From Bradyrhizobium sp. CIAT3101 (GTDB lineage Bacteria > Pseudomonadota > Alphaproteobacteria > Rhizobiales > Xanthobacteraceae), in contig NZ_CP121634.1 in assembly GCF_029714945.1 (NCBI RefSeq), positions 7,957,001 through 8,021,000 on the forward strand: a DNA stretch of 64,000 nucleotides. Direction: 5' to 3'. Position numbers and translations under genes: made by a program. How positions within the stretch are numbered: position 1 is the stretch's first letter; every line of letters starts with the position of its first letter. Of the stretch, positions 9,582 through 19,880 are shown piece after piece. The notes below the pieces were generated by a model. That model saw only the letters and a program-made list of their open reading frames with translations, ran no database searches and was not told the DNA's origin.

Positions 9582-10436
9582 ATGACCACGCTGCATTTCG
9601 CCCAAAGCCTGCGCGAACTCGTGGGCGGGGTCGACGTCGTGCTCAGCGACATCTGGGGCGTCGTCCATAACGGACTGGAATCCTTCCCCGAGGCCTGCGA
9701 GGCGCTGCACACCTATCGCAGCCGTGGCGGTACGGTGATCCTGATCACCAACGCGCCGCGCCCGGCCGACTCCGTGCAGCGGCAATTGCGCAAGCTCGGC
9801 GTCGCCGACGAGACCTATGACGCGATCGTCTCCTCCGGCGATCTGACGCGACTCTATGTCGCCGAGCACCCCGGCCGAAAAATGTTCTGGCTCGGCCCCG
9901 AGCGCGACAACTCGATCTATCGCGGCCTCGATGCGAAGACCGCGCCGCTGGAAGAGGCCGACTATATCGTCTGCACCGGCCTCTATGACGACGAGACCGA
10001 GACCGCGGAAGACTATCGCGGCATGATGCTGAAGGCGCGCGAGCGCAAGCTGACGCTGGTCTGCGCCAACCCCGACATCGTGGTCGAGCGCGGCGACCGG
10101 CTGATCTATTGTGCCGGCGCGATTGCCGAGCTGTATCGCGAGCTTGGCGGCGAGGTGATCTTCTACGGCAAGCCGCACCGGCCGATCTACGAGCGCGCGA
10201 TGCGTCTGGCCGGCGAACGCCAGGGCCACCCGATCGACCGGAAAAAGGTGCTGGCGATCGGCGATTCCGTCCGCACCGACCTGACCGGCGCGCGTGAATT
10301 CGGCATCGACTGCCTGTTCGTCACCCGCGGCATCCATGCCGAGGAGTTCGAGGGCCTCGACCAGCTCGATCCCAAGTCAGTGACGGAATTGTTCGGCCAC
10401 CCGCCGAAGGCGCTGATGCGCGAATTGAAGTGGTGA
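9582..10436 (+). CDS. NagD-like HAD hydrolase, class IIA (TIGR01459 type)
   Basis: 284 residues. HAD motif I is DIWGVVHNG (23-31); the classical second Asp is replaced, as in this subfamily. Motif II is in ITNAPRP, the class IIA cap lies in the middle, GKPHRPIYE carries the motif III lysine and AIGDSVRTDL motif IV. Members are cytoplasmic phosphatases of small phosphorylated metabolites; no specific substrate can be read from the sequence. The start follows the EAL pseudogene by 15 nt. Confidence 0.85.
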   Translation: MTTLHFAQSLRELVGGVDVVLSDIWGVVHNGLESFPEACEALHTYRSRGGTVILITNAPRPADSVQRQLRKLGVADETYDAIVSSGDLTRLYVAEHPGRKMFWLGPERDNSIYRGLDAKTAPLEEADYIVCTGLYDDETETAEDYRGMMLKARERKLTLVCANPDIVVERGDRLIYCAGAIAELYRELGGEVIFYGKPHRPIYERAMRLAGERQGHPIDRKKVLAIGDSVRTDLTGAREFGIDCLFVTRGIHAEEFEGLDQLDPKSVTELFGHPPKALMRELKW

Positions 10437-10483
10437 TCAAAGCGGCCTGACGTGGGACCGGCTTAGACGAATTGCCGAGTGCC

Positions 10484-10568
10484 GTCGTGGCCAGGCTTGA
10501 CCCGGCCATCCACGCCTTCTCTCGCAGACCCCAACAACGTGGATGCCCGGGACAAGCCCGGGCATGAC
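10484..10568. repeat. imperfect palindromic intergenic element (GCCCGGGC type)
   Basis: Arms at 10484-10514 and 10538-10568 are imperfect reverse complements (GTCGTGGCC... against ...GGGCATGAC, sharing CCATCCACG/CGTGGATG at the inner ends) around a ~23-nt spacer. It sits in the gap between the convergent HAD and cheY genes and may fold in RNA from both. Such elements occur in many copies in Bradyrhizobium genomes. Confidence 0.75.
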
Positions 10569-10607
10569 GATCTATTGGAAGATTGTTTGTCCGGCCTCGA
10601 AGCGCGC

Positions 10608-11003
10608 TTACGCGCTCGCCATGTCCGGGAAGACCGCCTCGATCTTGGTCTTCAGCGTCGCCGCATTGAACGGCTTGACGATGTAGTTGTTCACGCCGGC
10701 CTTCTTGGCCGCGATCACGTTCTCGGTCTTCGATTCCGCCGTGATCATGATGAAGGGCGTGGTGGCGAGGTTGGGATCTGCCCGCACTTCGCGCAGCAGG
10801 TCGTAACCCGTCATCGGCTCCATGTTCCAGTCGGAAATCACGAGCCCATACTTCTTGCCGCGCATCTTGTTCAGCGCCGCCGAACCGTCGCTGGCATCAT
10901 CGATATTCTCGAAGCCAAGCTGCTTCAGCAGATTCCGGATGATACGGATCATGGTGCTGTAGTCATCCACCACCAGAACCGACATCGACAAATCAACCGC
11001 CAT
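10608..11003 (-). CDS. cheY: chemotaxis-type response regulator CheY
   Basis: 131 residues, a stand-alone receiver domain. The acidic pocket is D13/D14 (VVDDYSTM), the phospho-acceptor D58 (ISDWNMEPM), T88 (ITAES) and K110 (VKPF), all as in chemotaxis CheY, which when phosphorylated binds FliM at the flagellar switch. ATG at 11003 has GGGGGAG a few bases upstream; earlier in-frame codons would add an unrelated tail. No che or flagellar genes adjoin it, but cheZ is in the same window at 62871. Confidence 0.92.
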   Translation of the reverse strand: MAVDLSMSVLVVDDYSTMIRIIRNLLKQLGFENIDDASDGSAALNKMRGKKYGLVISDWNMEPMTGYDLLREVRADPNLATTPFIMITAESKTENVIAAKKAGVNNYIVKPFNAATLKTKIEAVFPDMASA

Positions 11004-11232
11004 CTCGACTCCCCCAACGCAAACCCAGGAAATATTTACGATCGGACCCGACGGGACGGCGCCCCGCAGTTCCACGTTTCAAGGACTAGCACCAAGGCTT
11101 TAAACAGCGCGTTAATCGGGGCGGCCTTCGAAAGATTGAATCGTGTTCAGCGCGGCCACCCCTCCCGCTTGACTTCATCGGCCGGGTCACGCCACGGTCC
11201 CGGCCGGTCCCGCCGGCTCGAGAATTCCCCTG

Positions 11233-12204
11233 ATGGCCCCGCAATTTACCGTTATCCGCGATACCACGCCGGATTCTGCCATCCTGAAGGGGGCGGTGGT
11301 CGCCATGGGCAATTTCGACGGGGTCCATCTCGGCCACCGGGCCGTCATTGCAGCCGCCCTGGAAATGGGCCGACTGCATGGCCGCCCTGCGCTGGCGCTG
11401 ACCTTCGAACCGCATCCGCGCCGGTTTTTCAGTCCCAACACCCCGCAATTTCGCCTGACGGACGAACGCGCCAAGCTGCGGCTTCTGGCCGGGACCGGGC
11501 TTGCCGGTGCCGTGGTCATGACCTTCGACAAGGCCCGCGCCGGGACCAGTGCGCAGGACTTCATTCACCATGACCTGATCGACCGCCTCGGCGTCAGCGG
11601 GATTGCGGTCGGCTACGACTTCCATTTCGGCAAGGGACGCGTCGGCTCGCCCGGCCTTTTGGTCAACGAAGCCCCCCGGCTGGGCATCGAGGTCGATGTA
11701 CAGCCGCATGTCGATATCGACGAGCGGCCGGTCTCCTCCAGTGCGATCCGGATCGCCCTCGCCGAGGGGCTCATCGACGAGGCCACCACCATGCTGGGCG
11801 CGCCCTGGTTCATCACCGGCGAGGTCATTCATGGCGAGAAGCGCGGCCGCGATCTCGGCTATCCCACCGCCAACATCCGGCTCGACGCCAATTGCGGCCT
11901 GAAGCATGGCATCTATGCCGTGCGGGTCGGCCGCGGGCCTGAGCGTCTGAACGGGGTGGCGAGCTTCGGCCGCCGGCCGACCTTTGATGATGGCGCGCCG
12001 CTGCTCGAAATCTTCCTGTTCGACTTCAAGGGCGACCTTTACGGGCAGGCGCTGGACTGCGCCTTTGTCGGCTTCATCCGCGAGGAGCTGAAATTCAACG
12101 ATATTGAAGCCCTGATCCGCCAGATGGACGACGATTCCGCCCGCGCCCGCGCCATCCTGGCCGCCGCCCCGGACGCTTTTCCGCAGCTCGGGACCGTCGA
12201 TTGA
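11233..12204 (+). CDS. ribF: bifunctional riboflavin kinase / FAD synthetase
   Basis: 323 residues. The N-terminal FAD synthetase domain shows GNFDGVHLGHRAV (about residues 26-38), a nucleotidyltransferase (T/H)xGH-type motif, and SSSAIRIALAEG. The C-terminal riboflavin kinase domain begins near GEVIHGEKRGRDLGYPTANI (residues ~197-216), which contains the conserved PTAN. The enzyme makes FMN and then FAD in the cytoplasm. In many proteobacteria ribF precedes ileS and lspA, as here. Confidence 0.96.
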   Translation: MAPQFTVIRDTTPDSAILKGAVVAMGNFDGVHLGHRAVIAAALEMGRLHGRPALALTFEPHPRRFFSPNTPQFRLTDERAKLRLLAGTGLAGAVVMTFDKARAGTSAQDFIHHDLIDRLGVSGIAVGYDFHFGKGRVGSPGLLVNEAPRLGIEVDVQPHVDIDERPVSSSAIRIALAEGLIDEATTMLGAPWFITGEVIHGEKRGRDLGYPTANIRLDANCGLKHGIYAVRVGRGPERLNGVASFGRRPTFDDGAPLLEIFLFDFKGDLYGQALDCAFVGFIREELKFNDIEALIRQMDDDSARARAILAAAPDAFPQLGTVD

Positions 12205-12230
12205 GGGGGCCCGAAGCCGGCGGCCGGACC

Positions 12231-12269
12231 TTTGCGCTTCCCTTTTGCGCTTCCCCTTTTGCGCTTCCC
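12231..12269. repeat. three tandem TTTTGCGCTTCCC units
   Basis: Units at 12231-12242, 12243-12256 and 12257-12269 repeat the same 12-14 bases between ribF and ileS. They may come from slippage. They lie in what would be the ileS leader if a promoter precedes them. Confidence 0.7.
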
Positions 12270-12435
12270 TTGGCCCCCTGCTATGGAGAGCCCATGTTTG
12301 CGCGGCGCATCATAGGGATTAGCGGCCCGGCTTCCGCCTGAGCCTTCGGCTCGGCGCAAGACCGGGATTTTGTCGTTTCACCCCGCGATTCCGCATCGCC
12401 ATCCGTTCCCGCGCCATTCCGAGCCAGTCAGCCTC

Positions 12436-15400
12436 ATGTCCGAAAAGCCGCAGAAGTCCCAAAAGTCTGAAGCCAAAGACTATTCGAAGACCCTGTTCCT
12501 GCCGCAGACCGAATTCCCGATGCGCGCCGGCCTGCCGCAGCGCGAGCCGGAAATCCTCAAGCGCTGGTACGAGATCGGCCTCTACGAAAAGCTGCGCGAG
12601 AACGCGAAGGGCCGCGACAAGTTCGTGCTGCACGACGGCCCACCCTATGCCAACGGCAACATCCACATCGGCACGGCGCTGAACAAGATCCTCAAGGATC
12701 TCGTCACCAAGAGCCAGCAGATGCTGGGCTTCGATTCCAACTACGTGCCCGGCTGGGACTGCCACGGTCTGCCGATCGAGTGGAAGGTCGAGGAAGAGCA
12801 CTATCGCAAGAAGGGCAAGCAGAAGCCCGACTTCCGCGACTCAACCGCGATGATCGCCTTCCGCAAGGAGTGCCGCGCCTACGCCACGCACTGGCTCAAC
12901 GTGCAGCGCGAGGAGTTCAAGCGTCTCGGCGTGATCGGCGACTGGGCTCATCCCTACGCCACCATGAACTATCCGGCCGAAGCCCAGATCGCGCGCGAGC
13001 TGATGAAGTTCGCCGCCAACGGCACGCTGTATCGCGGCTCCAAGCCGGTGATGTGGAGCGTGGTCGAGAAAACCGCGCTCGCCGAAGCCGAGGTCGAGTA
13101 CGAGGACTACACCTCGGACATGGTCTGGGTGAAATTCCCGGTCACCTCGCCGGCACATGGCGCGCTGGCCTCGGCCAGCGTCGTGATCTGGACCACTACA
13201 CCCTGGACCTTGCCCGGCAACCGCGCGATCTCGTTCTCGCCGAAGATCGCCTATGGCCTCTACAAGGTGACGGACGCTCCGGCGGATAATTGGGCCAAGA
13301 CCGGCGATCTCCTGATCCTCGCCGATGCGCTCGCCGAAGAAGTGTTCAAGCAGGCCCGCGTCACGGCCTTCGAGAAGGTCCGCGACATCCCCGGCGACAC
13401 CATGGACGCGATCGAATGCGCGCACCCGCTCAAGGGGCTTGCCGGCGGCTATGATTTCATCGTGCCGCTGCTGTCCGGCGACCACGTCACCGACGACACC
13501 GGCACCGGCTTCGTCCACACCGCGCCCAGCCATGGCCGCGAAGACTTCGACGTCTGGACGGTGAATACCCGCGAGCTCGATGCCCGCGGCATCAGCAGCG
13601 CGATCCCCTACACCGTCGACGAGAACGGCGCCTATACCGACCACGCGCCGGGTTTTGCGGGCAAGCGCGTCATCAACGACAAGGGCGAGAAGGGTGACGC
13701 CAACGAGGCCGTGATCAAGGCGCTCGTCGACAAGGGCATGCTGCTCGCGCGCGGCCGGCTCAAGCACCAATATCCGCATTCCTGGCGCTCGAAGAAGCCG
13801 GTGATCTTCCGCAACACGCCGCAATGGTTCATCGCGATGGACAAGGACATCGCGGCCAACGGCAAGGCGAAGAGCGGCGACACGCTGCGCGCCCGCGCGC
13901 TGCACGCGATCTCGGTGACGCAATGGGTTCCGCCGTCAGGCGAGAACCGCATCAACGGCATGATCGAGGCGCGCCCCGACTGGGTGATCTCGCGCCAGCG
14001 CGCCTGGGGCGTGCCGATCGCCGTGTTCGTCCGCGAGAAGGGCGACGGCTCCGCCGAGATCCTCCAGGACGAGGCTGTCAACACCCGTATCGGCGACGCC
14101 TTCGAAAAGGAAGGCGCGGATGCCTGGTACGCCACGGGCGCGCGCGAGCGCTTCCTCGGACCGCATGCCGGCGAGAACTGGCAGAAGGTCGACGACATTC
14201 TCGACGTCTGGTTCGATTCCGGTTCGACGCACGCCTTCGTGCTTGAAGACCCCGTGCAATTCCCCGGCCTCGCCGGCATCAAGCGCAAGGTCGACGGCGG
14301 CACCGACACCGTGATGTACCTCGAAGGCTCGGACCAGCATCGCGGCTGGTTCCACTCTTCGCTGCTGGAAAGCTGCGGCACCCGCGGTCGCGCGCCCTAC
14401 GACATCGTGCTGACCCACGGCTTCACCCAGGCCGAGGACGGCCGCAAGATGTCGAAGTCGCTCGGCAACACCATCGAGCCGCAGTCCGTCATCAAGGAAT
14501 CCGGCGCCGACATCCTGAGGCTCTGGGTCGCGTCCTGCGACTATACTGACGATCAGCGCATCGGCCCCGAGATCCTGAAGAATACGGTCGAGACCTATCG
14601 CAAGCTGCGCAACACCGTGCGCTGGATGCTCGGCACGCTGCATCACTACAAGCCGGCCGACGCGATCGCGCCCGCCGAGATGCCCGAGCTCGAGCGGCTG
14701 ATGCTGCACGAGCTTGCGCTCCGCGCCGAATTGGTCCGCAAGGCCTATGAGACGTTCGACTTCAAGAACGTGGTCGCAACGCTGTCCGCCTTCCTGAACA
14801 GCGAGCTCTCGGCGTTCTATTTCGACATCCGCAAGGACACGCTCTATTGCGATCCGCCGTCCTCGCTGACGCGCAAGGCGGCGCTGACCACGATCGACCT
14901 GCTGTGCAACTCGATCCTGAAATGGCTGGCGCCGGTCCTGAGCTTCACCGCCGAGGAAGGCTGGCGGATGTACAGGCCGGACGCCGAAGCATCGGTGCAT
15001 CTGACGCTGTTCCCGGAAGGTCTCGAAAAGCTTCGCGACGACAAGCTCGCCGCGAAGTGGGAGAGCATCCGCAACGTCCGCCGCGTCGTCACCGGCGCGC
15101 TGGAGCTCGAACGTGCCGCCAAGAACATCGGCTCCTCGCTCGAGGCCTCGCCGGTGATCTATGTCGCCGACCGCGACATGCTGGCGACGTTGTTCGACAC
15201 CGACCTCGCCGAGATCTGCATCACCTCGAACTACGAGGTGCGTGAGGGCGAGGCGCCGGCCTCTGCATTCCGTCTCGACGCCGTGCCCGGCGTCGCCGTC
15301 GTGGTGGAGAAGGCCGTCGGCACCAAATGCGCCCGCTCCTGGAAGATCTCGCCGACCGTGGGTGAAGACCCTGAGTATCCCGACGTCACCCCGCGCGATG

Positions 15401-15444
15401 CCAAGGCGCTGCGCGAATGGAAGGCGTTGGGCGTGAGCGTCTGA
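12436..15444 (+). CDS. ileS: isoleucyl-tRNA synthetase
   Basis: 1002 residues. Class I synthetase with the HIGH motif as HIGT (77-80, in [14 protein letters not shown]) and KMSKS at 671-675. The CP1 editing domain includes [14 protein letters not shown]. The [11 protein letters not shown] segment and the anticodon-binding region ([16 protein letters not shown]) are present. The C-terminus has a single Cys (KCARSW) and no four-Cys zinc finger, so this looks like the zinc-less C-terminal type. ATG at 12436 (MSEKPQ) was chosen; an earlier frame opening at 12370 gives a poor N-terminus. lspA follows after 10 nt. Confidence 0.97.
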   Translation: MSEKPQKSQKSEAKDYSKTLFLPQTEFPMRAGLPQREPEILKRWYEIGLYEKLRENAKGRDKFVLHDGPPYANGNIHIGTALNKILKDLVTKSQQMLGFDSNYVPGWDCHGLPIEWKVEEEHYRKKGKQKPDFRDSTAMIAFRKECRAYATHWLNVQREEFKRLGVIGDWAHPYATMNYPAEAQIARELMKFAANGTLYRGSKPVMWSVVEKTALAEAEVEYEDYTSDMVWVKFPVTSPAHGALASASVVIWTTTPWTLPGNRAISFSPKIAYGLYKVTDAPADNWAKTGDLLILADALAEEVFKQARVTAFEKVRDIPGDTMDAIECAHPLKGLAGGYDFIVPLLSGDHVTDDTGTGFVHTAPSHGREDFDVWTVNTRELDARGISSAIPYTVDENGAYTDHAPGFAGKRVINDKGEKGDANEAVIKALVDKGMLLARGRLKHQYPHSWRSKKPVIFRNTPQWFIAMDKDIAANGKAKSGDTLRARALHAISVTQWVPPSGENRINGMIEARPDWVISRQRAWGVPIAVFVREKGDGSAEILQDEAVNTRIGDAFEKEGADAWYATGARERFLGPHAGENWQKVDDILDVWFDSGSTHAFVLEDPVQFPGLAGIKRKVDGGTDTVMYLEGSDQHRGWFHSSLLESCGTRGRAPYDIVLTHGFTQAEDGRKMSKSLGNTIEPQSVIKESGADILRLWVASCDYTDDQRIGPEILKNTVETYRKLRNTVRWMLGTLHHYKPADAIAPAEMPELERLMLHELALRAELVRKAYETFDFKNVVATLSAFLNSELSAFYFDIRKDTLYCDPPSSLTRKAALTTIDLLCNSILKWLAPVLSFTAEEGWRMYRPDAEASVHLTLFPEGLEKLRDDKLAAKWESIRNVRRVVTGALELERAAKNIGSSLEASPVIYVADRDMLATLFDTDLAEICITSNYEVREGEAPASAFRLDAVPGVAVVVEKAVGTKCARSWKISPTVGEDPEYPDVTPRDAKALREWKALGVSV

Positions 15445-15454
15445 TCGGCCTGCC

Positions 15455-15949
15455 ATGACCCCGCTCCGCGCCGGCATCCTCGCGGCCGTGGTCACGCTCG
15501 TGGCCGATCAGGCCTCAAAGCTCTGGCTGCTGAACGGGTTCGACCTCGCCCGCCGCGGCGTGGTGAAGGTGATGCCGTTCTTCGACCTGGTGCTGGCCTG
15601 GAACATCGGCATCAGCTTCGGCTGGCTCCAGAATGACGGTCAGGCCGCGCAGCTCGCGCTGATGGCGGTGAAGGTCGTCGCGGTGATCGCGCTCGCGATC
15701 TGGATGGCGCGGTCGCAGACCCGGCTCGCCACGGTGGCCCTGGGGCTGATCATCGGCGGTGCCATCGGCAATGGCATCGACCGCCTGGCCTATGGCGCGG
15801 TGGTCGATTTTGCCCTGTTCCACATCGAAATCGGCGGAATTACCTATAATTGGTACGTCTTCAACCTGGCAGACGTGGCCATCGTTGCTGGGGTGGCGGC
15901 CCTATTGTATGATTCCTTCCTGGGGGTACCCGCCGCAAAAGCGCCCTGA
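15455..15949 (+). CDS. lspA: lipoprotein signal peptidase (signal peptidase II)
   Basis: 164 residues with four hydrophobic segments. It cleaves the signal peptide of diacylated prolipoproteins in the inner membrane. The aspartate dyad is D118 (AVVDFALF) and D140 (VFNLADVAI), with the GNGIDR motif at 106-110. It starts 10 nt after ileS, the standard pairing. Confidence 0.96.
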   Translation: MTPLRAGILAAVVTLVADQASKLWLLNGFDLARRGVVKVMPFFDLVLAWNIGISFGWLQNDGQAAQLALMAVKVVAVIALAIWMARSQTRLATVALGLIIGGAIGNGIDRLAYGAVVDFALFHIEIGGITYNWYVFNLADVAIVAGVAALLYDSFLGVPAAKAP

Positions 15950-16059
15950 TCCCGGCCGATACGGGCCGGAGGTGGAACCTTGCATGGCGAGGGGTGGTCG
16001 CGCGCGACGCGGCAAGGCTGGCACGATCAAATCTGCCACAATATGGAACAGGTATAGGC

Positions 16060-16791
16060 ATGCGCAGCTTCCAGACCAGCGGTTCGATCGGCCGAGACGC
16101 CCGGCGGGGACTTTGGCTGGCGCTGAAATTGTCAGCCGTAGCCCTCGGCATCGGTCTCGTCATGTCGGCAGGCCCGGTCCGCGCCGGTGATGATGGCGAC
16201 GATGACGACGACATGACCTTCGAAGAGAAGCTCATCGACAATCTGATGTCCGGCATCGGCGCCAAGAGCATGGAGAAGAAGGGCATCGAGTACCGCGAGC
16301 GGTCGCCGCTGGTGGTGCCGCCGAACCTCGACCTGCCGCCGCCTGCCAGCGCCGACGCCGCGAACGCGCCGAACTGGCCGAAGGATCCCGACGAGAAGCG
16401 CCGCAAGGCGGCCATCGCTGAGCGGAAGAAGGCGGGCAACAAGCAGGCGGAGTATTTGAAAAATGCGCGGCCGCTGTCGCCGGCCGAGCTGGACGCCCAC
16501 AAGACGGCCGGCCCCGACAAGACGGTCAATGATCCGGCCCAGCCGGGCTCCAATACCAACCACCCGACGATGAGCCCGGCCGAACTCGGTTACACCGGCG
16601 GCCTGTTCAAGATGTTTTCGAACAACAAGGACGAGAGCAAGCAATTCACGTCCGAGCCGCCGCGCCAGTCTCTGACCGAACCGCCGCCGGGATATCAGAC
16701 GCCTTCGTCGAGCTATGCCTATGGTACCGGCGAGGATAAGTCGAAGCGGACCTATTTCGACGTCAGGTCGGGTAAGGAAAAGGAGCAATAG
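16060..16791 (+). CDS. exported protein of unknown function
   Basis: 243 residues. A signal peptide (LALKLSAVALGIGLVMSAG, cleavage near VRA-GDD) is followed by an acidic stretch (GDDGDDDDDMTFEEK), a Lys/Glu-rich segment and a Pro/Ser/Gln-rich tail; no enzymatic motif is seen. The composition suggests an extended periplasmic or envelope-associated protein. The start at 16060 gives an n-region of reasonable length; the Shine-Dalgarno is weak. It lies between lspA and the M16 pair on the same strand. Confidence 0.75.
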   Translation: MRSFQTSGSIGRDARRGLWLALKLSAVALGIGLVMSAGPVRAGDDGDDDDDMTFEEKLIDNLMSGIGAKSMEKKGIEYRERSPLVVPPNLDLPPPASADAANAPNWPKDPDEKRRKAAIAERKKAGNKQAEYLKNARPLSPAELDAHKTAGPDKTVNDPAQPGSNTNHPTMSPAELGYTGGLFKMFSNNKDESKQFTSEPPRQSLTEPPPGYQTPSSSYAYGTGEDKSKRTYFDVRSGKEKEQ

Positions 16792-16981
16792 GCTCCTTGT
16801 CCATCGCACGCAGACGCGGCCCCGCCGCGGCCGTCCGGCGTAGGCCGGACGCGGCAGATGACCTATTTTTAAGTACAACTTGACCGCGTTCTCTGCTTCG
16901 TGACCCGAAGCTCAAAGCCGCGCGGTGTAGCATGCCGTGCTTTCACGCCCGGACAGGGTCCGGGCCTTTACAAGGATCGTG

Positions 16982-18376
16982 ATGTCCTCACACCGATCGG
17001 TTGTTTGCCTCTTCGCCGCGCTGCTTTCGACATCTGCCCTCGTCGTCGGCAGCGCACTCGCCCAGACGACGGTCACGTCTGCGCCGCCCGCCAGCTTCAC
17101 GCTCAGCAACGGCCTCCAGGTCGTGGTGATCCCTGATCACCGCACGCCCGTGGTCACGGAGATGATCTGGTACAAGGTCGGCTCGGCTGACGAGACGCCA
17201 GGCAAATCCGGCCTCGCCCACTTCCTCGAGCACCTGATGTTCAAGGGCACGGAGAAGCATCCGGTCGGCGAGTTCTCGCAGACCGTGCTCCGCGTCGGCG
17301 GCAACGAGAATGCATCGACTTCGGTCGACTACACCAACTACTACCAGCGCGTGCCGAAAGAGCAGCTCCCGACCATGATGGAGTTCGAGGCTGATCGCAT
17401 GACCGGCCTGATCCTCAAGGACGAGAATGTGCTGCCCGAGCGCGACGTCGTGCTCGAAGAGTACAACATGCGCGTCGCCAACAGCCCGGACGCGCGCCTC
17501 AACGAACAGATCATGGCTGCGCTCTATCTCAACCATCCCTATGGCCGGCCGGTGATCGGCTGGCACCAGGAGATCGAGAAGCTCAATCGCGAGGACGCCC
17601 TCGCCTTCTACCGCCGCTTCTACGCGCCGAACAACGCGATCCTGGTGATCGCCGGCGACGTCGAGGCCACCGACGTGCGCCCGCTGGTCGAACGCAATTT
17701 CGGCCCGATCCCGGCCCAGCCCGCGATCCCCGCGCAGCGCATCCGCCCGCAGGAGCCGGAGCCGGCGGCACCGCGCACCGTCACGCTGTCCGACCCGCGC
17801 GTCGAACAGCCGAGCCTGCGCCGCTATTATCTGGTGCCGTCGGCGACGACGGCCGCGGCCGGCGAGAGCGCCGCACTCGATGTGCTGGCGCAGTTGATGG
17901 GCAGCGGCAGCAACTCCTATCTCTATCGCGCCCTCGTGGTCGACAAGCCGCTCGCGGTCTCCGCCAGTGCCAGCTATTCCAGCATCTCGCTCGACCCGAC
18001 CCAGTTCGCGGTGTCGGCCTCGCCGAAACCGGGCGTCAGTTTTGCGGAGGTCGAACAAGTGATCGACGGCGTCATCGCCGACATCGCGCAAAACACAGTC
18101 CGCGCCGAAGATCTGGAACGCGTAAAGACCCAGCTGATCGCGGAAGCGATCTACGCTCAGGATAATCAGGCGGTGCTGGCGCGCTGGTATGGCGGCGCAC
18201 TGACCACCGGCCTGTCGATCGAGGACATCCGGAGCTGGCCGGACCGCATCCGCGCCGTCACCGCCGAGCAGGTCCGTGAAGCCGCGCAAAAATGGCTCGA
18301 GAAGAAGCGCTCGGTGACCGGCTATCTGATCAAGGACACCAGCACCGCTGCCAAGCGCGAGGAGAAGCGTTCGTGA
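16982..18376 (+). CDS. M16 zinc peptidase, active subunit (PqqF/MPP-like)
   Basis: 464 residues. A signal peptide (about 1-28, ending SALAQ) precedes an insulinase-type domain with the inverted zinc site HFLEH (H80, E83, H84) and the downstream Glu in ERDVVLEEYNM. The C-terminal M16 half (LRRYYLVPSATTAAAGE onward) completes the clam-shell. The next gene is a second M16 protein lacking HxxEH; paired active and inactive subunits are the rule in this family. Probably periplasmic. The ATG at 16982 has AAGGA 5 nt upstream. The substrate is unknown. Confidence 0.92.
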   Translation: MSSHRSVVCLFAALLSTSALVVGSALAQTTVTSAPPASFTLSNGLQVVVIPDHRTPVVTEMIWYKVGSADETPGKSGLAHFLEHLMFKGTEKHPVGEFSQTVLRVGGNENASTSVDYTNYYQRVPKEQLPTMMEFEADRMTGLILKDENVLPERDVVLEEYNMRVANSPDARLNEQIMAALYLNHPYGRPVIGWHQEIEKLNREDALAFYRRFYAPNNAILVIAGDVEATDVRPLVERNFGPIPAQPAIPAQRIRPQEPEPAAPRTVTLSDPRVEQPSLRRYYLVPSATTAAAGESAALDVLAQLMGSGSNSYLYRALVVDKPLAVSASASYSSISLDPTQFAVSASPKPGVSFAEVEQVIDGVIADIAQNTVRAEDLERVKTQLIAEAIYAQDNQAVLARWYGGALTTGLSIEDIRSWPDRIRAVTAEQVREAAQKWLEKKRSVTGYLIKDTSTAAKREEKRS

Positions 18377-19764
18377 CCCATTCCTTCCTCCGTGCAAGAC
18401 ACGTCCTGCGCGCAAGACACTTCGCGCTCTCCGTCGCCACCGGCGCGGCACTCGCGCTCGCCACGATCTCGCCGTCGCAGGCGGCAGCAAAAATCCAGCG
18501 CCTGGTCTCGCCGGGCGGCATCGAGGCCTGGTTCGTCCAGGACGCGACCGTGCCGCTGATTGCCATGGAATATTCCTTTGCCGGCGGCTCGGCGCAGGAT
18601 CCCAAGGACAAGCCGGGCGTCGCCAATCTGGTCGGCGACCTCCTCGATGAGGGCTCCGGCGATCTCGATTCCAAGACGTTCCATGAGCGGCTCGACCGCC
18701 GCGCCATCGAACTCTCCTTCAGTGCCACCCGCGACACCTTCCGCGGCAGCCTGCGCATGTTGCGCGACAACAAGGACGAGGCCTTCGATCTGTTGCGGTC
18801 CGCGCTGACCTCGCCGCATTTCGACGCGGCCGATGTCGAGCGTATCCGCTCGCAGGTCATCTCGGGCCTGCGACGCGACACCACCAACCCGACCTCGCTC
18901 GCGAGCCGCAAGTTCCTGGAGATGACGTTCGGCGATCATCCCTATGGACGGCAGACCAACGGCACGCTGGAGAGCGTGCCGACCATCACGGTCGCCGACA
19001 TGAAGGATTACGTCGCGCGCAACCTTGCCAAGGACACCCTGAAGGTCGCCGTCGTCGGCGACGTCGACCCGGCGACCCTGGGCAAGCTGCTCGACCACAC
19101 GTTTGGCGCACTGCCGGCCAAGGCCAATCTCGTGCCGGTGCCGGACGTCGAGGCCGCCAAGCCGCCGCAGCGCGCCTTCGTGCCGCTCGACGTGCCGCAG
19201 ACCGTGATCACCTTCGGCGGCCCCGGTGTGAAGCGCAGCGATCCGACCTTCATGGCGGCCTATGTCGTGAACCATATCCTCGGTGGCGGCGGCCTGTCCT
19301 CGCGGCTCTACCGTGAAGTGCGTGAAAAGCGCGGGCTAGCCTATTCCGTGTTCGAATCGCTGCTCTGGATGGAGCATTCGGCGATCTTCATCGGCAACAC
19401 CGGCACCCGTGCCGACCGCTCCGGTGACACCATGGATGCCATCGAGAAGGAAGTGCGCCGCATCGCCGACGAGGGTCCGACGCAGAAGGAGCTCGACGAG
19501 GCCAAGTCGTACCTCAAGGGCTCGCAGATGCTGGCGCTCGACACCTCGTCCAAGCTCGCGCAGGCGCTGCTCCAATACCAGCAGGACAAGCTGCCGATCG
19601 ACTATATCGAGAAGCGCAACGCCATCGTCGACGCGGTGACGCTGGACGACGCCAAGGCCGCCGCCAAGCGGCTATGGGGCCAGGGACTGCTGACCGTCAT
19701 CGTCGGCCGCGCCCCGCAGGCTGCGGCGCAACCGGCCGCGGCGCCGGCGACCAAGTCGAACTGA
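18373..19764 (+). CDS. M16 peptidase family protein, non-catalytic partner
   Basis: 463 residues. GTG start overlapping the upstream stop (GTGA) and preceded by AGGAGA, so translationally coupled. It has a signal peptide (ALSVATGAALALATISPSQA). At the place of the HxxEH zinc motif the sequence is NLVGDLLDEGSGD, so zinc ligands are missing. The C-terminal half is well conserved (GGGGLSSRLYREVREKRGLAY). It most likely forms a heterodimer with the upstream subunit, as mitochondrial processing peptidase alpha does with beta. The tail is Ala/Pro-rich. Confidence 0.9.
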   Translation: MTHSFLRARHVLRARHFALSVATGAALALATISPSQAAAKIQRLVSPGGIEAWFVQDATVPLIAMEYSFAGGSAQDPKDKPGVANLVGDLLDEGSGDLDSKTFHERLDRRAIELSFSATRDTFRGSLRMLRDNKDEAFDLLRSALTSPHFDAADVERIRSQVISGLRRDTTNPTSLASRKFLEMTFGDHPYGRQTNGTLESVPTITVADMKDYVARNLAKDTLKVAVVGDVDPATLGKLLDHTFGALPAKANLVPVPDVEAAKPPQRAFVPLDVPQTVITFGGPGVKRSDPTFMAAYVVNHILGGGGLSSRLYREVREKRGLAYSVFESLLWMEHSAIFIGNTGTRADRSGDTMDAIEKEVRRIADEGPTQKELDEAKSYLKGSQMLALDTSSKLAQALLQYQQDKLPIDYIEKRNAIVDAVTLDDAKAAAKRLWGQGLLTVIVGRAPQAAAQPAAAPATKSN

Positions 19765-19783
19765 CGTCTCCCGACGTTTCCTG

Positions 19784-19809
19784 AAATGGCCGGGCTCGCC
19801 CGGCCATTT
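19784..19809 (+). terminator. hairpin terminator after the M16 operon
   Basis: Perfect 11-bp stem (19784-19794 with 19799-19809, AAATGGCCGGG/CCCGGCCATTT) with a CTCG loop, 17 nt after the M16 stop. The T-richness after the stem is modest (ATTTGCGTTT). Confidence 0.7.
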
Positions 19810-19880
19810 GCGTTTCCAGATGCACCATTGCCGAACAAGGATGTTCCGCGATATGTCGTGATATCGCCAATGGTGCCATC

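Noticed and set aside
10479..11573. 364-codon rightward frame across the repeat, cheY and ribF start
   Set aside because: Crosses a palindrome, an antisense CheY with intact motifs and the ribF start; no domain.
12841..15495. Long leftward reading frames opposite ileS (360 and 519 codons)
   Set aside because: They lie antisense to a full-length conserved enzyme, have no recognisable motifs, and are His/Asp/Arg-rich as expected from GC-rich antisense frames.
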